Assembly (NCBI GenBank): GCA_012932865.1
Contig: SAXG01000004.1
Span: 992,001 to 1,056,000 of the forward strand
Direction of reading: 5' to 3'
DNA: 64,000 bases
Source of the DNA: Amylostereum areolatum
Taxonomy: Eukaryota > Basidiomycota > Agaricomycetes > Russulales > Stereaceae
The notes beneath the pieces were generated by a model. It ran no database searches, was not told the DNA's origin, and saw nothing but the letters and a program-made list of their open reading frames with translations. The position numbers and the translations under genes are program-made. This document shows, in pieces, positions 12,043-26,763 of the stretch; position 1 is the stretch's first letter; each line of letters opens with the position of its first letter.

Positions 12043-14563
12043 TCAGTGCGCGCTCGGCTCTGCATCCGGCTTCACCACCTTGTATATGTTGAAACTCAAG
12101 CTGTCGCCATGAACCCACCTTTTAGCACCTTCGCTTCCCAACAAAATGCACACTCACCAGAACACGAGAATGAACATCCCGTACCCGGCCAACGCCAGCG
12201 CCGCCTTGTTCAAAACCCGGCTCGCGCTCGCATCGTCCTTCGTCATCTGTTCGACGAGCGCGCGGTCAGCGGTCATCCGTCGTACATTCGCGGCAAAAAC
12301 ACCGTCGAAAAAACCACCGCCCCTTCCAGTAAAATAGACCGGGAAGGATGAACGAGATGGTCGTCGACCCCGTCGACCCGACAAAGGACAGTACTGTGCC
12401 ACACCGCGTCCAGTCAGCGGTCGAACAAACAGCCCACGCTCCCGTGCACACTCACCCATCTGCAAATCATCCACAAAGAACGCGATCGTAAACCCGCTCG
12501 CGATGATCGCGGCCGTCAGCACCGTGTGCTTCAGCACGCTCATCTCCCCCGCGGCGTGGTCCTCGTCCTCCACCTCCCCTTCCTCGTCCTCGTCCGCGTC
12601 CGCCCCCGCCACCGGCTTCACCACGCCCGCCTCAGGCTGCCCGAAATGGAAGATCTTGTCGAGACAGTTGCGGCAGGGGTGCACCTGCAGCGGGTACGAG
12701 AACATGACCAGGATCGCGATCGCGAGCTGGCCAAACGCGATGAAGAGCGACGTGGACGGGTACATCGCAATGATGTTCGCACCGACCTACATACACGCGT
12801 CAAGCGCGCATTCCGACATCGCCGTCAGTGTTTGAGCGGGACAGCGTGAGAGCGCGCGAGAGGACGAAACGCACAGTCGAGCCAAAGGTAAGGTAGCCAA
12901 AGACGGCGATGATCAGGTAGGTGAACGTCGCGGTTCCGATGGCCGTCCCCACGATCGTCGTCATCCGTTTCTGCGTGTTGCTCTTCACCTCGTTGAAAAT
13001 GGGGAATATCTGGCATCTCGCTCAGCATGCACCCTCCCCCCCCAAAAAGAAAACGCGCAGGCTCACATTCTGCGCGCACGTGAACGCGAAAACCTGGATG
13101 GGGAACGTGGAAACGAACGCGGGCGTGAACTTGATCAGGTGGATCTCGCCCGGCTCGGGCATGTCCTCGAGAGGGTAAAAGTAGCAGCTTATGACGATGA
13201 CGACGAGATAAGCTGGGAAAGACCGTCGCTGTCAATCGACCTCCAAACCCGAACAGAAAATCCCCGACTCACCGACCGAAAAGAGCGCAATGTAGCTTGT
13301 ATGCCTCAGACTGTCGAGATGCCGCATGTACGCCAGCGGAACCAGGACGACCATGAGGAGCGAGATCCACACCCGGCCGTCGACCGCCCACGCAGGCGGC
13401 GTCATCCCCGGCGCGAGATCGTGGTACAACGACGCGACGACGTTCGGCAGCAGCGACTTGACGATGATCAAGTAACTGCAAGCGACCCTTCGTTTCAGAG
13501 GCAAGCGCGCACACGAAGAAAGCGGGGGAAAGACACGCGCACCTGATGGACACGCCGAAGCACTTGATCGCGATCGCGGCGTCGAAGAAGAGCGCGGCGC
13601 GGGGGAAGGTGAGGTTCGCGACGGCGAAGAAGGACGCGCGCCGGTGCGGGGCTTTGCGCGCGCAAGCGGTGAGGAGGTACAGACCGAACACGGCGACGCC
13701 TCCTGAGAATACGCAGGTGATGATCCCGGGGATGATCCCTGCCGATGCGAGGGCCTACATGGCGCAAACATCAGCATCGGCGAGCGTGACATCCTGACAA
13801 ATAAAAAAAGGGCGCACGAGCGGGAATGTGAGCATGCCTGCATTGATGCCACGGTCGCGTGTTAGCTCTCCGTCCCACAACGCGCGCATATACACGCACC
13901 GCTGCCGATAATCGTGTTCGCAAGGTTGCTCACGCTGCTCGTGAGCGACGCATGTCCCTCCCTTTTCACCCTGCCCTCCCCCGGCTCCCTCCCCTCAAGC
14001 AACGCACTCCCCTCGCCCCCCAACAACGTGCTCCTCTCGCTCGCAGCCTCCCGGGGCTCCGCGAGCCTAGCGGCACCGTACGGCTGCACCATCTCGTACT
14101 CCTCGTCGGATGGGGGTGGGTAGTCGGGGATGGTAAAAGTCCGGCGGGAGCGGGGGGTGGGGGTGTGTAGGTTGGACGAGGCGAGCGTCAGGTTTGAGAG
14201 TCGGAAGACGCGGGTCTGGTGGCGTAGCGATAAGTAAGCAAGAATAGCAGGCTGCCGAGACGAGGTGAATCACTTTTCCGCGGCGGCGGCGACGGCCTCG
14301 ACTGGCCTTGATTCCGTCGGGGTAGCGATTCCTGGTGCGTTTATGGACGCAGACTTCTCTGTATCCTCTGTAAGAACCTGCAAAGGACTGCCCGGGTGGG
14401 ATAAGGAGTGTGGGGCCGAGATGGGATAGGTGTGGGCGTCAAGCGGGGGCAGTTGGTCGGAAGACCGAGCGGAAGACACGACTCGGCGGCCTCCCGGACC
14501 GCTCCTCTCCGGCTGTCCTTTCTTTCGACCTCCGGGACGAGATAGGCTCGACATCCTTCCCAT
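12043..14563 (-). CDS. Vacuolar amino acid transporter, AVT type (AAAP family)
   Basis: Multi-pass membrane protein of the amino acid/auxin permease family, like yeast Avt5-Avt7, expected in the vacuolar membrane. Exon 1 (ATG 14561-14563) encodes a Ser/Pro-rich cytosolic leader. The family hallmark SLTSSVSNLANTIIGSG follows near 13950. Later: a central set of helices, MYPSTSLFIAFGQLAIAILV with FSYPLQVHPCRNC (about 12650-12765), an acidic loop, then GSTGSTTISFILPGLFYWK (about 12340-12400) and the last helix GYGMFILVFC. A GT-AG intron at 12101-12157 restores the family ending LSFNIYKVVK, with stop TGA at 12043-12045; reading through the intron would end falsely at 12154. About eight introns in all. 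Substrate and direction of transport cannot be read from sequence. Confidence 0.88.
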
Positions 14564-14989
14564 CTCTCTCTAATGAATATTACAATCAATCTCTTACCTC
14601 CGCGACTCCATCTCTCACTGGGAACCACGCCGTGGAAATGCGTCTGTACTTATCACGAGTAAGCACTATCTCCGAAAGCCTGTCAGAAGGTGCTGTGGCA
14701 TCTTCCTCACGATATAATTCGGTTGCCCGTGCAGCTACATCGAATAAGGCTTCTCCTGTACACTCAGCCGATTTCCATGCATGCCGAGGAGAAGGTTTCC
14801 CAGGACGCCGGACAAATGCATATGGTATATTCCTCTGACAGATATAACTTACAAGCCCGCACAGGTGAAGCCACACAAAATAGCCCTCGTGAACGGTACA
14901 TTAATCATCGCGTATATTGCCTGGTGCACCAGTCAGACAAACACCCCACTCCGAAAAATAAAATGGCTGCTCACCGTCCGTTGAGCTCT
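14564..14989. other. Transporter promoter region
   Basis: About 425 bases upstream of the transporter start and downstream of the small minus-strand gene. A 96-residue minus-strand ORF (14586-14876) has no recognisable feature and is not called. Confidence 0.5.
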
Positions 14990-15223
14990 TCATGCCTTCG
15001 TCGCCTCCTTGTTCTCTGCAGGCGACGCGACGGCCGTGCTCGCGCTCCCGACGCGAGCTCGTCCGTACTGGTCCCGGAGGTCGACCGAGTTCTTCATCTT
15101 GCGCACCGTACGCCCGGGGCTGCAGGGTGTGGCCGTATTCTCAGCGGGAGCGTGCATCTCAGAGCTGGCGGATGAGCATATGGAAGAGGCGTCGTCGGAA
15201 GTCGTGGTCTTTGGATTCTCCAT
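14990..15223 (-). CDS. Small acidic-to-basic hypothetical protein, 77 residues
   Basis: Not recognised. The ATG at 15221-15223 opens MENPKTTTSDDASSICSSAS and the frame runs uninterrupted to TGA at 14990-14992. The first half is Ser/Thr/Asp-rich, the second half carries a basic patch (RTVRKMKNSVDLRDQYGRAR) and an Ala/Lys-rich end. No signal peptide or membrane segment. A TATATA element on the minus strand lies about 60 bp upstream (15280-15290), fitting a regulated single-exon gene. Many fungi have such small disordered proteins. A longer in-frame upstream ORF exists to 15445, but the TATA position supports the start given. Could still be a chance ORF. Confidence 0.45.
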   Translation of the reverse strand: MENPKTTTSDDASSICSSASSEMHAPAENTATPCSPGRTVRKMKNSVDLRDQYGRARVGSASTAVASPAENKEATKA

Positions 15224-16657
15224 GGTGGGTATAAATGGGGAGGTTGATAGAGAAGACAGGTGAGCGTCGTGCTGATCGTCAATATATAATCGTGGAGGTC
15301 GTTGACCTTTCGTGGCGTGGGGGAGAGAGACGAAGGTCGCGGGCACAAGGTGGCGGGTGGGGGAATGATGGTTTGACGGAGGTTGGCCTTTATATACAGG
15401 TGCGGAACAGGCCCGTGACAATGACGCCTCCTTCGTGCGGAACAATGCCGTTTAACGGACTCGCCTTGGACAATGCGGAGCTGGAGACCGCGGGTGCATC
15501 CGCGCCGAAGGCCGGCGTGGGGTAAGACATAGACAATGGGCTCGACGACGATTTGTGCCACGGAATGTCCATTGGACTATGGATCGCTCCAGGTTGACAC
15601 GCAGCCATGTACATGCATCTTCTCACCTAGTGGACGCAGGTTTTCCTCCGATCGCCGTCCATGAAAGAACGAAGAAAAAGGTGGCGGATGAGACACCGAT
15701 TGTCTTTCCATTACCGGGGTCATCCGACCGGGACCGCGACGGCAGCAGAAATATTCAGCCATTGTATCCCTACAGACGGGGGTCTAGACTCCAAAGAACT
15801 AGGGCTGACTTGATTTCCGTGGCTGTCCTGACCAGCAGACTATTTGTTGTCCTGCGGATTCAGAGAGGACGTTCTTCGGCAAAGTGTCTACAATTCCGCT
15901 CGATTGCATCACACCACGTCCGTGGTCTGTGCAAACTCTTGGTGAGTTTTCAGTGGGAAAGGAGCATGAAACTGTATTCATACAGATGCAGAAAGCATGC
16001 GAAACGATGGTGCAAAACACTTGGAGATGAGGAGTGCCACAAGAGATATGCGATCATCGAGTGGGCGCTGATACTAAGTATGAAGATCAGTGTTCTTCTC
16101 GGAAGCGTCACGGTGGTACGTACTGTGATAGACGCACGATACATAAGGCTTGTCCGAGACAGATAAGTGACTTTGCGCGGATTTATCGAGAACTCGAGAA
16201 CGTTTGGAGGCCGCGGGGTGGCTGTGGGATCAGCTGCCGGCCACAGGAACGGATACAATTTTGAGTCTCCAGGGCCAGAACGGAGGTGGTACCAGTTGCC
16301 AGGAGGGCGCCGAGCGGGACAATCGACGGGTCTGTCAGGGTGAAAAAAAGTGGAGGAGATGAGACGGAGGAGGACAGATCGAGGAGAGAGGGATTGCGGA
16401 ACAAGGGCAAATTCCCACGAGGGGGGAGGAGAGGAACGCGGTAGCAGCACGGCAGCAGGCCATCGCTCTCGACATCGACGACGACGGCGACGACGAGGCC
16501 TTCCCTTCGACCCTCACGCTCCGAGATCATCGACGGTCGATTTTCCGTCCGAGTTCATTGCTCCGTTCGGAGCGCTGGATTGAAGAAGACCGGGCGTTAG
16601 GATCACGATCTCGACGGTCGTCAAGCGGAAACGTTCACGACGACGGAGACTCGCGCG
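15224..16657. other. Divergent intergenic region between the small gene and the PAK kinase
   Basis: About 1.4 kb. Contains a TATATA box near 15280-15290 and another TATATA at 15391-15398. ORFs such as 15555-16166 (+) have no domain or codon pattern suggesting a gene. The region just upstream of the kinase start is likely its promoter and 5' UTR. Confidence 0.5.
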
Positions 16658-19375
<2,718 letters not shown>

Positions 19376-20538
19376 ACGTTCCGCTTCGACTCTGCTGACG
19401 GACCATTTTCATCTAAATCAAACCACTCTATCCTTTCCATCTCTCTCTCTCTCTGCTCGTCTCCCTGGTCTTATTCACCCATTTCTTTCCATCCCCAACA
19501 AACAAAGTATCGATGTCCACTGTCTTCATACCATGTTTTCATTCCAACCCCAAACTCCGCCCAGACCCGTCCTCCTATCTAATATACAATCGAATCCCAC
19601 CGTCGCTTACGCGTATCTGTGAGTGGTACTAGCTCATCTCCTGTGCATGGCCGTCGTGAGGCGTGTGTGGCTGATGTGACGAGAAGGGATGGAGAAGGCG
19701 GGGAAAGAGGGGAGAAAGAGAAAGGGGGCGGAGGGGAGAGGGCTGACCCAGTGACCCATAACACCCATCTTTCATCCGTGTACGTCGTAATTATCACTGG
19801 ATTTATCGGACAGTTGTATCTCTTTCTCGACGGCTCCAGTCTCCACCCCCATCTACGGCCCCGCCCTTCCCGCACCGCGTCGGACGACCCTGTCCACTCC
19901 CCGTCTCGTCGCTAATGCTAGATTGACCTGCCCTGCAGCTGCTGTTAGAAAATCAAACGCGTTCTCGAGTCTTCCCTTGCTCTCTTCTTTTCTCCTCACC
20001 TCTGCTAAGTGTCGGTTCGTGCTTTTTCGATTGCTCTCCTTGTCTTGCACAGGGACATCTCCGAGTTCAAGCCACTATGGCGCATAAAGCTTCCTCTACG
20101 CACGAGGTTGCGATGTTTGCTTTTTTCGTAAACAATGTCTTCTTCATGATGCTCCTCTCCACTCTCTGTCCGCAGAATAGATGCGGTCGAAGTCATCATG
20201 TCCTTGCCTAGTCCGACCACTGTACTCGAAGTTCGCGATGTCCACTCAAGTTTCTATACCAAGAAGCATTGCTTATTCAGCATCAATCGTACAGAAATTT
20301 GCGGAGGCGCTAGCAGATTCAGTGAAGACTGCCTCTGGTCAGATTGGCGGCATTCGTTGCAGTCGGTCGGATATGTCATCAAATTATTACAGACGAGTAG
20401 GACAGGACGTAGGACGAGAATGAGTGACGATAAGCTAAGGCGCTGGACGCAGCCTACTGGGGGGGAGACGACCTGTACATGAGAAGCACCACGATACGAG
20501 GAAACAGAAAACCCGGGTGGTAGTGATAGTGTCGGATG
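19376..20538. other. 3' flank of the PAK gene and intergenic DNA
   Basis: About 1.2 kb. The first 250 bases are pyrimidine-rich with a CT run (19438-19453), typical 3' UTR. Small ORFs at 19619-19915 and 20198-20482 have no support. Confidence 0.5.
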
Positions 20539-21605
20539 TCAATGGATCATGTCCGAGAAGAGGTGGACATGCCAAACCGGTTTGCCCTCCTGCTCATTGT
20601 GGATGTCCGGGTTCTCCGTCAATAGGGGGAGCTCCTTCTTGACTTCTTCGCAGTCGCATTGTTTCCTAATGGAAGCAGACGGGAGGGGGAGGACATCGTG
20701 TGGCTTGAGAGAACCCACGGAGAGGCCTTGCCAGTTCGGGAGTCAAAAGAGGTGTCGTCAAGCTCGGAGATTGGGTCAAGTTTTACAACGCTCGTCGCCT
20801 TGCTTGTGCCTTTTGACCCTGGTGTGTTGGATGGAGGACCCATAGAACGTTTCTTGTTGTGGCCGGGATCATCCTTGCGTTCATATTCCCCTTGAGGTTT
20901 GACCACGCAAACCATTGCCGGCACCGTCCCCGTCATTGCTATCACCGTCGTTACCGCCGTTTTTACTTCCAGGTTGGATGATGTCGAGCTCGGGTCGTGG
21001 TACCGTACGTCACGCCGAAGTCGAAGACAGCGAACTTGGTTGTCTTAGGACGATCATGCGAAGATTGGGGAAGAATGACTCATGACGCCTTGAGATCCAA
21101 TTTTTGACGACGAACAAAAGTCAACGCAAAGACTTATAGAGTAGGAAGATGCACGTACATGACCGTAGGTATTTCAGAACCGTCGGAGGACCGATCTCGA
21201 AAAATGAGAGTCGAGAAGGAGGATGTGGCGTGGACTCCTTGGCATCCTGACCGTGGGTGTTGGCTTGCGTGAAATCGCTGAAGCTAAGTTGGCGACGTCG
21301 TTAAGATAGGACTTGATATCATATAGGTATCGCCAAGGTCAATTGGCAACCCAGCTTTTGCCTCCTGCAGGGACTTGACCAGAGGCTCGTGTATTACGAC
21401 GACGACGGAGGGTCCAATCGCCTGTCAGAGGCAGCAGGTTCCAAGGAAGCGTACACAGAGACAGTGACATACCTGTAATTCGAGGTTTAAGAGGGCAAGC
21501 GGAAGTTGGAACTTGAGGATCTTTTTCATAAGGTCGTCATTTATGTATGTCCCCCTCCGTACCTTGCATTATCGGCGTGGCCGTACTGGCCAACCAGGTC
21601 GCCAT
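20539..21605 (-). pseudogene. Unrecognised protein-coding locus with repeated frame breaks
   Basis: Family unknown. Minus-strand sequence looks coding in successive pieces: MATWLASTATPIMQ from ATG 21603-21605; NDDLMKKILKFQLPLALLNL ending at a good GT-AG intron (about 21423-21472); IGPSVVVVIHEPLVKSL and AKAGLPIDLGDTY; IKSYLNDVANLASAI; FTQANTHGQDAKESTPHPPS; KTTKFAVFDFGVTYG; a hydrophobic EVKTAVTTVIAMTGTVPAMV stretch; and a charged end ENPDIHNEQEGKPVWHVHLF with TGA at 20539-20541. These pieces lie in different frames. Some joins can be introns, but others (the G5 run at 21551-21555 on the minus strand, and near 21320 and 21275) need single-base changes. It is either an eroding gene or a gene broken by assembly indels. 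No function is proposed. Confidence 0.4.
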
Positions 21606-21919
21606 TTTTTGATTGAGTTGACTGCGACACTAAAGAGACAGTGAAAGCAAGGTACATTAGACTCACACTGAGGCTCTCTTGGTGGTGGTGGTAGTGAAGG
21701 AGAGGCGATGTCCCTTAGTGAGGTCCTTGGAACTCGAGGCTCACAAACGTTCCCACGCCTGGAGACTCGGAACGAACAAACCAATAGCATAAATTCTATC
21801 ATATGAAGTAAGTCCAGCTGGACTGAAATCTAAACAGGTATCAAGGATCTTGTGCACTTCACGTAAACCACCAAAGTCCCAAAGGAAAAAAACAACGACC
21901 AGGGGAAATGGGAGAATTA
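21606..21919. other. Short gap between the eroded locus and xylulokinase
   Basis: About 310 bases, same-strand neighbours. Nothing supported beyond a possible 5' leader of the eroded locus and the 3' UTR of xylulokinase. Confidence 0.5.
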
Positions 21920-23769
21920 TCAGACACCTACCGCACACGCCCGGACGACTTGCTCCTCGCACATTCTATACGGCTCAACCAAGCTATCGTATACCTTCGT
22001 GACCGCATTCTTCGGCCTCGCGACGCATTGCATCCTCTCCACATCGCCCGCGCGCATCTCTTCGAATGTCCCGTAACCGCCGTTTTGCGCCCGCCACCAC
22101 GCAAACTTGGCAAGAATGGCCCCGCCTGTCCCAGCAGCCTCCTTCGTCTCCTCGGCGACATAGGCGGGCATGCCGAACAGGTCCGCCGCGAGCTGACGGA
22201 TAGTCTTATTTGCGGAGGAACCACCCGTGAGGACGACGCGGTTCAAAGGGGGTGCGGACTCGGGGAGGATAGCAGCGATGCGCGACTTTATGGACAGGAA
22301 CTGCGACTCGAGGATGGCACGGGGGTGTGCAGAAGCAGGAAGAGACGCGGTCACGATAGGGGAGGAATCACCCTCCTCTGATGCCCCGTCGAAGAAGAAA
22401 TCACCCTTGACGTTCGGCGGGATGATCTCTGGAAGAGGGAAGTAGAATCCCCAGTGACCGTTATTGCCGGGAGGGGTCTGCTCGACAAGTTCATTGAACT
22501 TGGACCAGTCCTTGTCAGCGAACCGATCTCGGACTTGCTCACGTGCGAGCGCTCCGTTCTTATAACAGAGCATGGCGATTTGGGCATCGAGGGTAGTAGG
22601 ATGCGAGAGGAGGTGGGAAGTGGTGAACCGCGCAGGGGCATCCTCGGCAGGAGGGATTGCAAGAAGGAATGTGGTAGATGTGCCGAGGGAAAGGACGGCA
22701 TCGCCGGGGGTAGAGAGCGCAACCATTGTTGCGGGGTTGTCTCCTGTGAACGGCGCGACCATACATTCTGGAAGTGTCAAAAAACGTCAGAAATGGTGCG
22801 GGGCATATATGGGAAACTCCGTCCTACCTGGGTCGAATCCCCATCGCTCGATCCACCACCTGGAGACGGTACCGAGCACGGTACCACCAGGAACAGGCTC
22901 TGGACCAACCTTGGAACGTAGCTCAGAGCCTCCGCATGTACGAAGAAGAGCGTCGTCCCATTTGCAGGAGAGGACGTTCATAAGGTTCATGCCGCTAGCG
23001 TCAGATATCTCAATTGGCGCAATGGAACCAAGGAAAAGGGAAGGGAGGAATGAGGAAACCAGAGAAACACGTGATGTCGCTTCATACGCATCCGGGTGCA
23101 CACGACGAATCTACAAGGATCGAACAGAGGGTCAACTCAAGGCACGAGATTAGCATGGAGGGAAAGCACGCACTCGTTTGATCTGAGTCCCGGTGAAGCG
23201 TTCGTAAGCCCTGCTGCCCGTAAGGTCTGCAAGAGCTTGTGGACCGCCGACGGATTCTTCAATCTCACGACATTCCCTTGTAGTCGACGAATCCTGCCAG
23301 ATCGGGCAATTTGGGAGGGAGAACGCGCCGGGGGACAGCTGAGAAAGAAGTGAGTTGGCAGGGTCGAGGGACTGCTAGCTCCTTCCCAGCGTCGTGAGAC
23401 CAGTAGACCGAACCGTGTTGCTATCACCGACGGCAACATAAGCATGCGGAAACGGAGTATGGACGTCAACGGAGAGCTTACCTGACCCGCCCCGGACACC
23501 GCTCGGATATTGCGGAAGTTGACACCGGCATCCTTCATCCGTTGAAGCAAAAGGTCGAGCGCCTCGAGCCACATGGCCACAGGCGAGGTCACTTCTCCCT
23601 CTGCAGGTCCACGAATTGCGCCATTGGTGGTTCCGTAATGAGGTAGATCCTTGTCGAAACCAACGGCAGTCTCGTGTACGACGGAAGAATCCTCCGAAAT
23701 GAGAATGGCCTTGAGCTGCTGTGTTGACAAGTCAAGACCAAGGAAAAGCGGCTCGGGGGCGAGAGACAT
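21920..23769 (-). CDS. D-xylulose kinase (FGGY family)
   Basis: Phosphorylates D-xylulose to D-xylulose 5-phosphate, feeding pentose catabolism into the pentose phosphate pathway in the cytosol. The N-terminus FLGLDLSTQQLKAILI holds the phosphate-1 motif. Then the xylulokinase segment SGAGQQHGSVYW (split by an intron), NCPIWQDSSTTRECREIE and LTGSRAYERFTGTQI; the phosphate-2 motif SLGTSTTFLLAIPP; the FGGY adenosine motif NRVVLTGGSSANKTIRQLAA; and KVYDSLVEPYRMCEEQV before TGA at 21920-21922. Start ATG at 23767-23769 (MSLAPEPLFLGLDLS); an upstream in-frame extension is unlike the family. About four introns. Functional homologues in ascomycetes are called XKS1, XYL3 or xkiA. Confidence 0.92.
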
Positions 23770-24343
23770 CGGGACGTGGGTAGGGGCCAGAGGAGAGAGG
23801 GTTTGGGAAAACCCTTGCGGGTGGGGAAAGATTATATAGCATGCGGAGAACACCTGAGCGCGCCGAATTGAAATCGTGTACGACGGCAGGCGGTCCGCAC
23901 GGGAGCAAAATCTACCCCGCTCCGCCAAACGAACGCTCTAGACGTCGCGAATTACTTCCCCGTGGGGCGGTCCAGCCTGTCTATCTTCGGATCTAACAAT
24001 CATTCGGGCCGACCCTCCTCCAGAGGTGGCCTCTGCCTACTGGTGGAATTAAAGTGGATGGTCGTATTTTGGCAGGGAGGAGGACGTGTGACCTTCTGTT
24101 ATTGACACCGACTGGCAAGTCGAGCAAATAGGTTGAGAAGAAGGACGTTGTTCAAAACCTTATTTTCGGCAAGTGCCTTCGTGAATGAACAACGTTGCTT
24201 CGAAGTTCTTCGCAAAGATAGAAGCTTGGGGCAGCTGACTGGTGAGAAAGACCTCAAATGTGGCCCCGGTGTGAGAGTGGTTGGCTAGTACGGTAGATAA
24301 TAAGCTTGTGGTGTACATTCTATATCTGCGCTCGAAAGTATAC
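23770..24343. other. Xylulokinase promoter and PIF1 3' flank
   Basis: About 570 bases between same-strand genes. A TATATA-like element (23834-23840, next to ATTATATAG) lies about 70 bp upstream of the xylulokinase ATG, consistent with an inducible promoter. Confidence 0.5.
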
Positions 24344-26763
24344 TCATTCATCACAGTCCTCGATAGTTTCTAATGTCTTGCTCCAATCCCGAACTTTCTC
24401 GTGTACGAAAACCTACAATGCATGGGTGTGAGAATGATCCAGAATGGGAAAAGTAGCCGAATACTAGCCTTATCGGCACTGAAGTTCAAAACTTGGAGGC
24501 CGTCGAGCGAGGTGGCCCGAGACAGTGCGACGTACGCTTGACCTGCAAAAATGTTGGTTTCGTTATCTCATCAAGAGCCACAACGCCGCACCTTTCTCGA
24601 ACACCTTTGCAAGGTCCACTTTAACACGATCCAGCGTCTGACCTTGCGATTTGTGGATAGACATTGCCCAGGCCAGGATAAGCGGCAACTAAAACAGTTT
24701 CAGCACGACGGACCTAGAGTAGAGTGGATAAACGCACTTGGTTCCTCGATGCCTGCACTTCACCATTCGGCAACTCTATCTTCCAGGATTCCGGTAGCAC
24801 CAATATTGTTCTATTACCTGCCGGAGTAGTGAAGTCCACCAGCGGCATCAACTTTTCCGTGGACACCACAGGTTTCTTTGCAGCCGCTCCGCTCAAGGGT
24901 TTCCCATTGGAGACGGTAAATTCCGCATCATTCGCCTCGCTCGCGTATTTGGCAGGGTCAACAAACCGTGTCACGATACCCATACTCCCGTTAACGAGTG
25001 TATCGTCGACGTTCTTCGTTAGCATCACTTGTGCTCCGACTGTCAACAGCAGCGTATCCGGTGCCATGAAATTGTCAAGCAACTTTCGCCGTTGGTCCTC
25101 GCCTGCGCTGCCACCATCTTTGGCATAGAACACTTTGCTCTCGCCTTGCAGACGGCTCATGCGGAGGTTGTTGGCGTTCTCGACGTCTTGGCGACGGGGG
25201 AAGCTAGATGCAATGTGAACAGAGTATTCGAAACGTATGGAGGTAGGGCTCACAGCTCCGTTGGAAAAATCCCGTCTTCATAGATGATGTCTCTCGACAA
25301 AGCTTTGAATCGATTAATGGATTTCTGCGACAAAGTGCCGAATCGCATCTCGTTTAGCATATCCACGAAGTCTACCTCCGCGACGAAGTTGATCAGTCCC
25401 ATGGCGTCGCCCCGCAGACAAAAGCGCACCTTGATCCTTCTGTCGGAATACTTTTGTCAATTTGATTGTCCGCTTGATTGCCTGTCCCCAGAGGTCCGCT
25501 TCGAACGCAAACTTGAGCGGTTTGCCTTTCGTCACTGGCGGCAACTGAAAGAAGTCGCCTGTCACGATGACCTGCCGCCGGAAATTAGTCTCAATTACAC
25601 CCAACGATTGGCAGACCGACGCACCTGGATACCTCCAAATGGTTGATTCTGTCTCCTTAGAAGGCTTCCGATCCTCGCCAGCTTGTCAAAGAGGTCACCG
25701 TCAATCATCGATACTGTACATTTCCATAAGTTGACGGGCATTGAGAGATGATGAACGTACTAACCTTCGTCCATGATGAGCACCTTCGTACGAAGCCATC
25801 GCGAGCTCGCTTTCCGGTTCTTCCGGATTTTCGTCGCGAGGTCTTCTGCGCTTTCGATTCCGAGCCCGATACCTGCAAATGAATGGACGGTGACGCCTCC
25901 AATGTTACACGCAGCGATACCTGGAAGAGCGCCGGTGAGACTGAGACAATACAAACAATGAAATGGCACGAAACGCACCTGTAGAAGCTGTTATAGCGAC
26001 CGCGTCGCCCGATTTGGCGTGTTTCTTCTGAAGGACTTGGATGATTTCGCGCAACAGCACGGACTTTCCGGTGCCTATATGCGTTCAGTCTCGTGCATGC
26101 CAGGGAAATAAGACAGGAGGGGACCACAAGGGCAAGGTTGCGCGCAAGTTTATGCAAGGGCGTGCAGAACGAATATGTTTATGGCGCATACAAGGATATT
26201 ACAGCCCAGGAAGGAAACTCACCGGCGCTGCCCGTGTAAAAAATGTTATCTCCTTTTTCCACTAGTTTCAATATCGCCCTCTGTTCCTTGCTCAAGAAGA
26301 TAGATGCAGGTTTGGATGCTGACTTGTTGTTGTTTTTCACCGCTGGAATGACGAGCGGCCTTTGCTCCGATAAGGTAAACGAGCCTGCACTTGACGACTG
26401 GGTCGCATTATATGTAGACGTTGAAGGGAGGGTTGAGGTACGGGAGAGAGTTCTAGGGGCTGAGGAGGAGGAGGAGGAGGATGACCATGAATCGGGAAGT
26501 TGACGACGTTTGGCGGGTTGTGGCTCTGGCGCCGACTGTGAAGGGCGTTTCTGAGATAGAACTGCCGATGTTGACGCGGTTCCTCTGCTTGCCACACCCT
26601 GCTCGATAGCTCGCCGCATCGCGTCCGACAACATCGACTTCTTCATCGCAGGCTTCGCGGCGGGGGCAGGCTCCGTCTTGACAACTTGTGTGTTTGACGA
26701 GAAATCCCGTTTAATGGCGGATAGACCTGACACAGATACTTGGGACGCGTGTGACTGTGACAT
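24344..26763 (-). CDS. PIF1: PIF1-family 5'-3' DNA helicase
   Basis: Superfamily 1B helicase that removes telomerase, unwinds G-quadruplexes and maintains mitochondrial DNA. A disordered Ser-rich N-terminus leads to [25 protein letters not shown], Walker [12 protein letters not shown] (about 26040-26075), [26 protein letters not shown], Walker [29 protein letters not shown] joined by an intron to [11 protein letters not shown], then [41 protein letters not shown] and [18 protein letters not shown]. Stop TGA at 24344-24346. About eight short introns. The first true ATG in frame is at 26761-26763; an upstream in-frame extension begins only with TTG. Dual nuclear and mitochondrial forms exist in yeast; no clear presequence is seen here. 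No frame break noted. Confidence 0.93.

Noticed and set aside
12154..12156. Stop codon at the end of the last long transporter exon
   Set aside because: It lies inside a GT-AG intron; splicing restores the family C-terminus ending at 12043.
15555..16166. 203-residue plus-strand ORF upstream of the PAK gene
   Set aside because: No domain, no conserved-looking segments and no promoter evidence.
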